Origin: Helicoverpa zea | Taxonomy: Eukaryota; Arthropoda; Insecta; Lepidoptera; Noctuidae | Direction of reading: 5' to 3' | Assembly: GCF_022581195.2 (NCBI RefSeq) | Contig: NC_061453.1 | Location: 14,898,001 to 14,962,000, forward strand | DNA: 64,000 nucleotides | Shown: piece by piece, positions 32,974 to 44,900 of the stretch | How the letters are laid out: every line of letters starts with the position of its first letter | How positions within the stretch are numbered: position 1 is the stretch's first letter | Position numbers and translations under genes: made by a program | Notes under the pieces: model-generated | The model's database searches: none | Seen by the model: the letters and a program-made list of their open reading frames with translations, nothing else | What the model was told of the DNA's origin: nothing

Positions 32974-35900
32974 CTGCACAGACACACGCGTGAGCACGGC
33001 GCCGGCTGGCGAGCTGCTGCCGGCCGGCGCCACGCTCACGGATACTCACATAGGTTCTCGATCTTCACGCCCGAAGACGTGACGGCGCGCTGCACGGACG
33101 CCTTGATACTTCGTTCTGCTTTTATACTATTTTTTGGCTTCCTCTTTCTCGTCTGGAAAAATAATAATCTTATGTTTTAAAAAGAAACTAAGCTAAGTAT
33201 GAGTAGCGGCAACTGGATCCAGGTGCTCAGATGTGCAGTCGCACTATGTGAAATACTGGTAACTAACACTCAGCTGCATCCGGGTAGACTGAAGCCGACT
33301 CGGCTATGAAATTCAATTCTACAGGTTCGTTGCATACGACGCCCATTTTATAACACCTGTCTGCAGCGGAGAACAAAACTAAGAGCTTGTTTTGGGTAAA
33401 TTCTTGTACAACTTCATTTCATGGTTTTTTAATAAATATGAACACATACATAGGTTGGTACATACAAAATGACTGTTGTGTATCATCAGCAACTATAACA
33501 CCGCAAGAATTCGGTTATCAGAGAATAAATTGTGTGTCAAACAGACACGTTTAAGGTGGCTAATTTGCTATCCTGGAGTTATTCATGATTGTCGTTTGTC
33601 GACATAATGCGTGTCGGGTGTATGGCGGCGTACCTGTATGGAGTCCTTCTTCATGGCGAGCGGGCGGTTGATGTTGTGCAGCTTGTAGTAGAGGCCGCAC
33701 GCGTTGCACACGGTCTCGCCCAGCGAATTGCGCCGCCACAGCGACGTCGTCGTGGTCTGGCAGTTGGTGCACGACATGCCCGGCCGCTTCGTGCCCATCT
33801 GCGCACACCACTACATTACACCCGCTCTCACGAGCTCGACAACTATTCAACTTCTTACAAACGCCGATTGACTTTTCAAGTCTTTCGGTTGGCATGCATT
33901 ACTGAACTACAAAATAACGGTGATGTTAGATATAGAAGCGATGGGTGTTAGTGGGCGGGCGTTAGGTGTTGGGCGTGGGGTGGGGGCGGGGGCGGGGCAC
34001 GTACCCCTTTCTTCTGTTTGTAGTCAGAGGGGGTGGAGGGCTGGTGCGCGGGGTGCGCGAGCGGCGCGGGCGCGGGCAGCGCGTGCGACGACGCCATGCC
34101 GTTAAACAGGAAGCCCTTGTAGAAATCCGCGCCCGGCGGGGCCCCCTCCGCGGCCACTGCAACCAGAACAAGCGTGACTGAGCGCTGAGCGGAGCGCGAG
34201 CGAGCAGTTCGAGCGGGCGCTCGGCGGGCGCGGATCTCACGGGAGCGGGGGGGGCGCGGGGTTAGTGAGCACATGTTGCGTACGTCGTGCGGGGGCGCGT
34301 GGGCCGCGGCCAGGCGCTGACGTACCAGCCGCCGCGGCTGCTTCAGCGGCCGGTTCATGCCGTTCATCTTGTTGTAGAGGCCGCACGCGTTGCACAGGTA
34401 GTGGCCGGTGCCGTCGCGACGCCACAGCGGCGTGTGGATGGCGCCGCAGTTCACGCACTCGCGCCCCTCCGTGAAAAACTCCGCCATTTCGACTGCGCAA
34501 CACACGCTAGTTACTCCGAGCGGCCCACTCTACTGCTAGCGCCTGGCCCGCACTCGGCCAGGCGCGCAAACAAACACATCCGGCGTTCAAGTCAACACAA
34601 GAATGGGCACATAAACCTACATTATACTAGCTCAATTATTGTCGAGCCTGTTCTGCTTACGAAGTAGGAAGCTAAAATGGTTCTTGGAACTTTATGATCA
34701 TAACACTTATGAGTGGATTAAGTAGGTTATAAATAAAAACAAAGTAACCCATTATTTAGTAATCGAGTAATGGTAGCGGATTTGGTGCAATCAATCATAA
34801 GTTTGTACGGGTGGAATGAAAGCAAGGAAGTAAACGGCGGCGACCTTGACAGTGACAGTCGGTCGCATCGGCGACAGATGCGCACGTGAGCGCGCGTGCT
34901 GACACAGCGGCGCGCGCGCACGTCGCAAGGCCGCGTGACGTCACGCGGGCCAGCGCCGCGAACAACGACCCGCCGTCACCCGAGCCGCCATTGTTCCCGC
35001 TGCTGCGACCGATTCCTTACAACGAGCCGTTTCACCACGCTTCCTTCATACGTCACTTCCATAAATCCGCGATGCCTTCTACTTACCTATACGAGGCACT
35101 ACTGAAGCCTTAAATACAATCCAAACACGTCAACGATCAAGGATTTACTTCCGTCATTTAAAAGAAGCACCTTCTGGATCACTCTGTATAAATATTTGTA
35201 AACCTACAGTACAACCTCAACAAAGTAGCTGGTTGCATCTAAATCTTTTTAGAAAGAAAGAAAGAAACATTTATTTGTAAGAATATGGGTACAAATTAGT
35301 TGTTCAATTAACAACTTTATTCTTTCTGTAGGTATTTATCCAGTTCTAACCATACTCTGCCATGATCAGGCGTACCTACTATTTTTTAGGGTTCCGTACC
35401 TCAAAAGGAAAAAACGGAACCCTTATAGGATCACTTTGTTGTCCGTCTGTCTGTCTGTCTGTCTGTCTGTCAAGACCCTTTATCTCAAGAACGCGTGGAC
35501 GTATCAAACTGAAATTCACATGAAATACTCAGGTCTATTGTCCCTTTAAGCTGTGAAAATATCAAACTTCTAAGCCAAGCCAATCAAAAGATACAGCCGA
35601 TTATGTCGATATTTTCAACAAATTTTCGACACTCGCAAAAGAATCAAAACCTACAGGATACTTCCCGTAATCTCAGAGTCTTGAAATTTGGCATGCCTAC
35701 TACCTAGGTCTATTGTCCCTTTAGGCAGTGAAAAAATCAAACTTCTAAGTTAACGTGATCAAAAGATACAGCAGTTATACCGACACCTTAGACGAATTTC
35801 CGTCACACGCTAGGGAATCAAAACCTACAAGGTACTTCCCGTGAACTCAGAATCTTGAAATTCGGCAAGAAGCAACGTTATATAGTACAGATAAAGGAAA

Positions 35901-38900
35901 AATTGCGAAAATGATAAATTTGAAGTTACATAAAATATTAAAACATTATTTTTGCTTACATGACATAAAACATTTTTTTAATAATTATAAACTTACTACC
36001 TACCCTTTTTCACATTTCATATCAAACACTTCTTAAATATAATTGCCTCTAAACTGTGAAAATTTAAATCTACTGAATTACCCCACAATATAAGGGCGTA
36101 CCTATCTTAATTTTGACCTTATTTATCTTATTCATTACCTACCTTAATAAAAATAAAACACTTTTTACAAAAAAGTAAAACCCACTTCTAAAAACACTAA
36201 CCACTAGCAAAAACAAATGTTTAGGTGCGTCAGCCTTATAAGTCCGTGTCTGGCTGGTGCGGCTACATTGATTGCGCCAGCGACTGCATGTTCTACTTTC
36301 TCTCAAACACGCACTTATGTATGTAGATTTTGGGATTGACTCATAAAAAATTTTGTCGACTTCTTAAAATGGAGGTGGTTCTCAATTCGTATGTTTGTGT
36401 GTTCTTTATGTTTGTTCGTGCATATCTCCGTGGTTTATAAAGCATCATCATCTCCCGAACCTTGTCCCAACTATGTTGGGGTTGGCCACCAGTCTAACCG
36501 GATGCAACTGAGCACCAGTGTTTTACAAGGAGCGACTGCCTCCTCTGCTCAGTTACCCGAGTAACCCGATACCCCTAGGTAAGACTGCTTATCAGACTCC
36601 CTGGCATCTAAATGTAAGAAATTCAGTCAGTTTTTCCCAGCCGATCCCAACATAGTTGGGAAAAGGCTAGACAGATGATGACAATTATTTATGGACTAAT
36701 GTTTGTAACAATAATGACGCTGTATGGCGAGAGCGCAGCACGCCATGAGTAATGTTACTCAGCGGAATAGGAAGCATAATAAACATTGTCAAGGAGATTA
36801 TCAGTTTAATAATGTAGTAAGCTTCTAACATATACATCCTTACATGTTCGTCTCGTGCAAGTGACAGCTATGTATTACGGCTTGTCTTACTCATCCTCCG
36901 AGCCTTTTTCCCAAACTATGTTGGGGTCGGCTTCCAGTCTAACCGGATGTAGCTGAGTACTAGTGCTTTACAAGGAGCGACTGCCCTGCCTGACCTCCTC
37001 AACCCAGTTACCCGGGCAACCCAATACCCCTTGGTTAGACTGGTGTCAGACTTACTGGCTTCTGACTACCCGTAACGACTGCCAAGGATGTTCTATGACA
37101 GCCGGGACCTACAGTTTAACGTGCCATCCGAAACACAGTCATTGGTGTCTAAGATATACTTAGAAAGTACATACAAACTTAGAAAAGTTGCATTGGTACT
37201 TGCCTGACCTGGAATCGAACCCGCGCCCTCATACTCGAGAGGTTGGTTCTTTGCCCACTAGGCCACCACGACTGTGTGTCCTGTTTGTACGGCTTGTCTT
37301 ACTAAGAGAGATATATGTTTGCTTTTAAAATCAATGCTTTCGAAGCTGCATCGTCACGCACTAAAAAGTATTTTTTTTGCGTCACATTTGGACAAGGTTT
37401 GTTACTCTAGTGCATCTATCTCAAGGCTGCTACCCTTTTCCGATGAAGGCGGTCGGTACTTTGAGCTCGTTATAATTTAGCAGGGTGCACTTAGGCTAAA
37501 CATGAAATCCACATCTCGTCTTTTTCATGTAATGTGATTGGTCGATCCCCACACGTCTCCTCTCAGCTCCGCTCGTCTCCGCCTCAGTGGAACCGCAGCC
37601 TAAGGGCTGGCGAGGCAGGCTCCTCTTTACATTATACTTATTATATGAATAAGTAGCTATTCACCAAGTAAACTTAAAAGAAAACACGACCCATGAGCCG
37701 GCGATCTGGCCTGGAGGGTGTAGCAAATATGTATGATTTTTTTAATTTTTACTTACTGCTTACGCTTTTTTTATTGTTTTAACCACCCATCTATTTTAGA
37801 CATAGATATACCTACTGCAGCCTAGTGACATAATGCCAGTCGGACAGCGAAGTCTATGACTATCTGATACGTAAGGCAGTATCCTGTTGAGGAATGAGCG
37901 CGTGATCAGGCGGGCCCGGTACCCGCGGCGTTCGGTTGCACTGGAATCCAAGACCGTTAGACATCCGCGCCGGCGCAGCAGCGAGCCCACCGCTGTGCTA
38001 GCCTGGCCGACTGCTGGCGCCCTGGCTGCCACATGTTTGTCATTTAAATCAAAGTATCGAGATAACCGATTCATCAGTATGAACTAACAATTGAAAGTGA
38101 AACTGAGCGGGAGTTGCATGTGCGCCGTACACATATACTGTTACAAAACGCAGAACATTTGACAGAGATTCAACTGAAATGAATGGTGGCGTTTCCGATT
38201 ACTCATAATAAGCATTAAACATGGATGTCATTAGCCGGCCGTTATTGACGTTTGTAACGAGAGCCCGGCCATGTGTGCAGGCCCGCCAACACACACTACA
38301 CATGTAGCTATCGTGTGTCGCAAGTCGACTGAACGGCACGTCAGATCGATCTCGTTGGGAACTGGTACAGAGCCGCCAATAGCTGGATGATGGTGAAGCA
38401 GGCGGGTGACGTCACTGGGCAGCTATGTCCTAATGGTGTTAAATGAGAAAGAGCCCGTCCTGCGGCGATAAGGCGCCACCTGGCGGCGCGTGATAACGCT
38501 GCGCATTAGTGACGCGAGTGTCAGTCAGCAAATATGTGGAGACACGGCTTTAACCTGGTCGACTGTTTTTTTGGACGCTTTGTTCGTAGCGATAGAGAAG
38601 AGTCGCCTGGCCGGCCGGACGCGCGCTGTTTGCGCGGCACGTGCCTTATCCGATACCATTTACGGAATGCGATTTTAATGCGCTTAAAAGGGAACGACTT
38701 CATTTTAAAACAAGGCATGGTTTTTTTAGTGTGACCTAAGCAAACAGTCGGCGCACCACGGCCGACACTCGTTCGTTTTACGAGGCCGCGCCGAGCGCCG
38801 TCCGCGGGAACGGCTTTACAATAGTAAACAATATCAATGGACACTTAATTTATTGTAGCGAGCGATTCAGACCAGCCACGAGGAAAACCGCCACCAAAGC

Positions 38901-41900
38901 CAATTAGCGGAGTACACATGAGTACTCTGCGCTTACACACGCACGCTGCACTCGACGCACACAAACATACGCTTTGTTTTTGTCTTTGACACGTGACTCT
39001 GAGGTTCTTTTAGACATCGAACTAACGGAAAACAGGACATTTACCTATTTCTTCTAAAAATAGTAACTTGAAATAATAATTGCTTTGGTGGCTTCGTTGT
39101 TGCAGTTTCATGAATACGTGAGCGCTGTGTTGCTACTAGGTATAACCTTGTAAGTAATGTACAATGTACTAATGTACCCCCCGCAGTTGGCCGATGTCCT
39201 AACACGGGAACAGCCTTCGTGGTCGACCAGCGGCTAGGAGGACATCATCATTGTCATGTATATTTGTCATAAAATATATTTATGTATTCGTGTTGGTGAC
39301 TGATGAATCTTATAACTTGAAATGTGTGTGTGTTCGATTCCAGGTAAGTAGGTAAGTACCTACTTTAACGTTGGTAAGTGGATACCTACCTGATTTATAA
39401 ATACATCCAAAAAAGCTTTTGAAATCAATGACCTCCGGATTGCAGACAAGGAAATATGAGGAAACCTGGACTGAAGCGAATGAACATCGCGTTTTGAGCA
39501 AGCGTAGTGATTAACGCTCATTCCTTTTCTGTGTGAGAAGAGGCCACAGCCCTGCACTGCCACAATAATAATAAAAAAGTGATGATCTTCGGCGACGGCT
39601 ATTCAGCGAAAAGACATTAATAGATTTTAAGTGTCACAAAACCAAAATAAAAGTAGGGTTGTAACGTCGCGAAGACTGATGAAGGTTTAAGTGGGCTCCT
39701 TAAAATATAGCGCGCGGGTTCACATGAGCGATCATAAATAATGCCGGAACTGTGCGCTTATCGAGCGCGTCTTTTGGAAATCGCTTATCTGTCGTTTACC
39801 GTATAAAAAATGTGGCGGGAGTGGCGTAGATGCGCCCGCGTCGCTCCGGGCTATCGCGCCGTGACCTGCCACAAAAACACGAGTCCCTCCGCAACCCTCC
39901 CGCCTGTTGCTATCTACTATCGGGCCCATCAAACTAATCATAATAATGTAGGTATCATCGTCTACAGCTTACTGAATAACATGTCCAAATATTTCCGCTT
40001 ACAAGTCGTCTAAGTAAACAGCTTCGTATCTACGCGTGATCTACCACAAGTAGTACTCATTTATGATTGCACAAAATCCCAGTGTGATGCATGAGAAACC
40101 TTGTACCGGCTCTAGGTCACAGAGAGAACAACGCAAGCAGAACAGCGCGCGTGAGTGTGTCGCCTCGCGCGCCAGCTGCTGCAGTGAATCATGCCTGGTG
40201 GACTTCAACACTACATTTGAACATTGTTTTGTTTTAAATAATCATCATGTTTTTGTAGTCACCACTATAATTGTTCTGTACTGTGTCCAAGGTGAACCAA
40301 GTTCAAAATAGTAAGTACATCGAGATGCACAGATACCTAGTTACGTGAAGTGTAAAAGAGGCCCTGTCAGAGTTATTTTATTACTATTATCTTAAATATA
40401 TAATGAATGACTTACTGGCAGAAAGACTAGCAGCCGCTGACATTTGCGGTCGGCGATTGCTCTCAAGGTTCCACACTTCCTGGAATCAGAAAGAGAAGCG
40501 TGTCAGTGGACATCACGAGGAGGAGAGCAGAGCAGCGCGGCGGCGAGTGACTCACCTGGTGCGAGTAGGGCGGCGCGGCGCCGTACACGGTGTTGGGGCG
40601 CGAGGTGGCGCACGCGAAGGCGCCGCCGAAGCGCGCGCTGAAGGCCGGCAGCGAGCCGCCCGCGCCCCCTCCGCCCCCCGCGCCTCCCGCACCCTCCGCG
40701 CCCGCCGCCTCCGCGTACTCCTCGCCTAGCACCACGCCGCCGCCGTAGCTGGGCGACCCGCCTGCGAACATGTCACACGACTTACATCAACTTCTGAACC
40801 GCTGGCATGACACCTGGGCTGACCCGGGGCTCAATTCTGCTAATTTTACTTAACGTTGAATCGTCATTTGTACTGGACTAAAAATTGCAATGGACTCTCA
40901 GTTGGATGGATGCTAGAATATGAAAGGCATAGGCAAACGTGATTCGTGAACGGCTTTCATATTAAGTACACGAAAAAACTTGTACTATTCTAAGAGTTTT
41001 AATATTATGTGAATGAACAATTATTTCTATGTGATATTGATAAATTAGATTTTATCAATATCACATAGAAATCAATATCACATTAGAATTGAGCCCCCGG
41101 ACAACAAGTGACATTCCTCCAGCCAAACATCTCTTCTCACAAGTGATACATGAAGGTGACACAAACTATCAGCAGAAGGTATAACGTGGCGCTGCGTACC
41201 TGCGCTGGACGGCCAAATCTGAGGTTGTGTGCTGATCTCCGTGCCGTTGCCGAAGTACGGCGAGCCGCCTGCGTACGCGCAGCGCGAGTACACTGCGCCA
41301 CCCCCTCCTCCGCCGCCTCCTCTACAAATTAAAAAGTCGACGTTTTGGATCATAACGATACTGATTAAGTAGATAGAAGTAGCTTACAGGCAAGATCGAT
41401 CACAAAAAAGGGAAGCTCAGACCTGTATCCATCGAAATTAGTACAAATATGTGAAAACAATGTGTTATCGTTCAAGTACAGCGAGCTCGGTGACGTGCCC
41501 AGCACTGTGTCGCCACTACATACATTAGGTACCAATTTAAACTCGTTCACCTAACACTTTGTTAGTACTTACCGAGAGCTATTTATTATTACAGTAAGGG
41601 AGATATTTCTTCGAACCGTACAATTTACCTATTTATTTGCTTTAGTGCACTTGTTTAGTCATCATAAGTAAGTATATGCCTTCATTCTGCCTGCGCGCAC
41701 ACTGCAGACTATTTCATTCTGCCTGCGCGCACACTGCAGACTATTTCATTATTTAGTCGCCCCTTGGTAGGTATGTTTTTTTTATAAAACCGTGAATACA
41801 ATATAAGTTTTTAGTCGATCCGATACCGAACAAATACGTAATCGTTATTACGTGTGTACCCACTTCCATTCATCTTTGTTATCTTTGTACTGATTTAAGA

Positions 41901-44900
41901 GCAAAAATCAACTATCGGCCGACTAAATCTTTGTAGCGTGCGCGCTCATAAGCAAATATGTAAGTATGTAGTTATACACAAGTAGGTATATGAGTTACAT
42001 ACTATATTTTGCTTTCGGTTCTGTGGTGTAGCTTTTCGGTTATCGTAAACTACTGTGAACAATTAATTATTGTGCAATACTGTGTTAATTGATGCAACCA
42101 ATGTGTGGTCATCACGTACATCAAGACATTGCTCAAGAGAGCTGAAGGGACGTGCGCGTGTTGGCAAGCGACGTGCCGCGAGTACTTGCTAAGTAGAGCG
42201 CAGTGAGGCTAATGGCTCGGAACGTCTCGGAAGTAGGCGCGTTATCGCAGCGCCCGCGCTCCGCCGCCCTCGACCCGCTTGCATGCATTATGCGCTCTAG
42301 CCAGCACCGCACGCCGAGGCTCCGCCGAAGCCGTCTCTCGCTAATTGTGTCCGTCAGCCTGCAGGCCGTCGCCGCGTCACTTGCGCAGCGCGCGGTCACC
42401 CGAGAACGCGGAAGTGTGCGCACGTGCGCCGGCACTATGGCGGCCCTCGCACGCGCCACTCAACTCGCCCACATTCCTAGCTGCTATCCTTCCTAGCTGC
42501 TGCCCACTCCGCCTGCTGGCTACTGCTCATCTTTGTTCGATGTGGCATGTTCCGTGCCCACTTCCAGTAGAATCGTTTGCTTATCTCCGTGCAACGCCAG
42601 ACGACAGAACAAAGTAATCTGAAACTACTTCACCTTGAGACAGCGATCCGTTCAGTCTGATCAAAATGTCAGTGCAGGAATAGGTTCTTGTCCTAGGACT
42701 AACTTACTATTTTGCATTTTAAATGTGCAAGTAGGTATTTGATGTTTGCTCTTCAATTTTGCATCCTTCTACAATTGGGATATAGGTCGGGTTCCTTCCA
42801 TTCTGTGGTACAACTTAAAACATAGGATCTCCGTCTGGTTTTTCTTCCTTTTCTGTGGCGCAGGCAGCTAAAAATCTGTTTTACCTATATGTTTAACCCA
42901 CGGATAAGTAAAATGTTTACTCGTGCGTGGGCTACCGCAGAAAGTCTCCCTGGCTAAAACTGCATTCTCGTTGGATTCCAAAAGCGTTTAAAAAAACTGA
43001 GAATGGGTAGGTACATATTATAACGACAAAATTGTTAACTACGGGTGTAATATTGTATTTTTGTTTTCCTGTAGTTTTTCAATAATTTTCTGTTATACAT
43101 ATTTTGTAACATAGTATAGTATTGATCTTTTATTCAAACTTTTTACACGTCATTAAGATCGATTTTGTATTTAAGAATAATCATTCTCCAGGATTGATAA
43201 CCGTCTCCTTTTTTTGAAGTCGGTCAAAAATATTTAATTTTTCCATTGGGAAAGAAAAAACTGGAATCAAAATGTAGCATCTCCAAAGAGATTGAACTTA
43301 AATTAATTTGTTTCTTTCAACATGCTTCCAATGATAGATCACCAAGGAAGACGAAACGCTGCCTCAAAAAAATATGGACTAGACATGATGAAGTGAAACT
43401 ATCCAACGTCACAATTAGAGCTTAGACAGGTAAGTCAATCGGTAGAACCAGCTGGCTATCAATACCATGGTTGATCGCACTGGTGTCGGCAGTAGGGAGA
43501 CAGTGTCGCCCGCATCCCGGCCGGCGCACGTGCTGCGGCCGCGAGCCGTGACCGCACGTGCGCGCCAGCCCCGGCCCGGACCAAGCCGCTCGTTCATATT
43601 CTGTCACTACTCACTGATCCCGCCTGGCTCGCGCAGGGCCTATACAAATAACTCATTCGAGACACTTAGGCAGTCACTCGACACCCACAAAAAATAATGT
43701 GAACAAATTTGGAAACGATCCGAGGACTTTTTAAAAGGTGTAAAATGGCGCATTAAAATGGAACGACCACAAAAAGTGTCCCTTTGACAAATACACTAGC
43801 GAGCGCCCGTGGCGTCACCTGCCTCGGGCCTGAGCTGTACCTACGTGTGTACACCACGCTACAGGGGGTCCCTGTTTGCCAGAAAACTTAAATACAACCA
43901 GAAAACCTTTTCTACTAATTGAGAATTGCTACATCACAACTGACAACCTCTTTTCTTCCTTGTAGTGGTTTTGAGTAGGTATGTAATTTGGTTCAGTAGG
44001 TAGATTACATAACAAAATACCTAACTACTTACTTATTAAATTATACATATATAAAAAGTCTAGTGAAAGTAATCTAAAAAGTCGTGGTGGCCTAGAACCA
44101 ACCTCTCGACTGTAAGAGCGCAGGTTCGATTCCAGGTCAGGCAAGTACCAATGCAACTTTTCTAAGTTTGTATGTACTTTCTAAGTATATCTTAGACACC
44201 ACAGTGGCTGTGTTTCGGATTGCAGTAGTTACGGGTAGTCAGAAGCCAGTAAGTCTGACACCAGTCTAACCAAGGGGTATTGGGTTGCCCGGGTAACATA
44301 GGGCAGTCGCTCCTTGTAAAGCACTGGTACTCAGCTACATCCGGTTAGACTGGAAGCCGACCCCAACATATTTGGGAAAAGGCTCGGAGGATGATGACTT
44401 ACTTATTAAATAATATACCAAATAATAATAGAGAACACGGTTGTAGCTGGTCGGTTATAACCAGTGGGATTTTCCTTATACTAATTGGTAACAATAAACA
44501 AACTCGAATATTAGAGGAAAACGCAAACATGCCTAACGATATTAATTATTTTCAAACAGAACAAGTCAATAATAAAACCGTCGGGTAGTGTAGTGGTGTA
44601 GGTGGTGGGCAGTGCGTGTGTGTGCGTGCGTGTGTGTGTGTGTGGCGGTATGTTCCCACGCGGCGCCCACGCGGCGACACCCGACACCCTGCGAGCGGCT
44701 CCAGCGGCTGCACCACTACTAGCGTATGCCATGTATCCACGCTATGTACACAGGGCCCGCGGCGCTCTTCCGCCCGAAGCGCAACGGTCCCAACGACTGC
44801 ACAAAAAACGTCTCGGAGCGCAAATAACCTACAGTTAGAGGCCACGGAACGTATTTGCACAAGTTATTGACTACGTTTGGAGGGTTTGTTTGGTTATGGT

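Larger units (their letters stand above)
34493..40555 (-). other. srp intron between alternative exons
   Basis: No further exon was found on the minus strand. It holds a CpG-rich patch at 34860-35000, a 35250-35310 GAAAGAAAGAAACATTTATT LINE-tail-like segment, dispersed repeats at 35385-36440 and two SINE loci. A GC-rich patch at 38430-38810 has ORFs on both strands without a domain. An undiscovered short exon here is possible. Confidence 0.5.

Noticed and set aside
33589..33951. Plus-strand ORF over the srp C-finger exon
   Set aside because: Mirror of the finger exon; no independent domain.
37796..38087. Mirror ORFs on both strands
   Set aside because: Each is the shadow of the other; no conserved motif.
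42203..42617. Plus-strand ORFs in a CpG-rich patch
   Set aside because: Overlapping frames on both strands with biased composition; no domain or splice structure.
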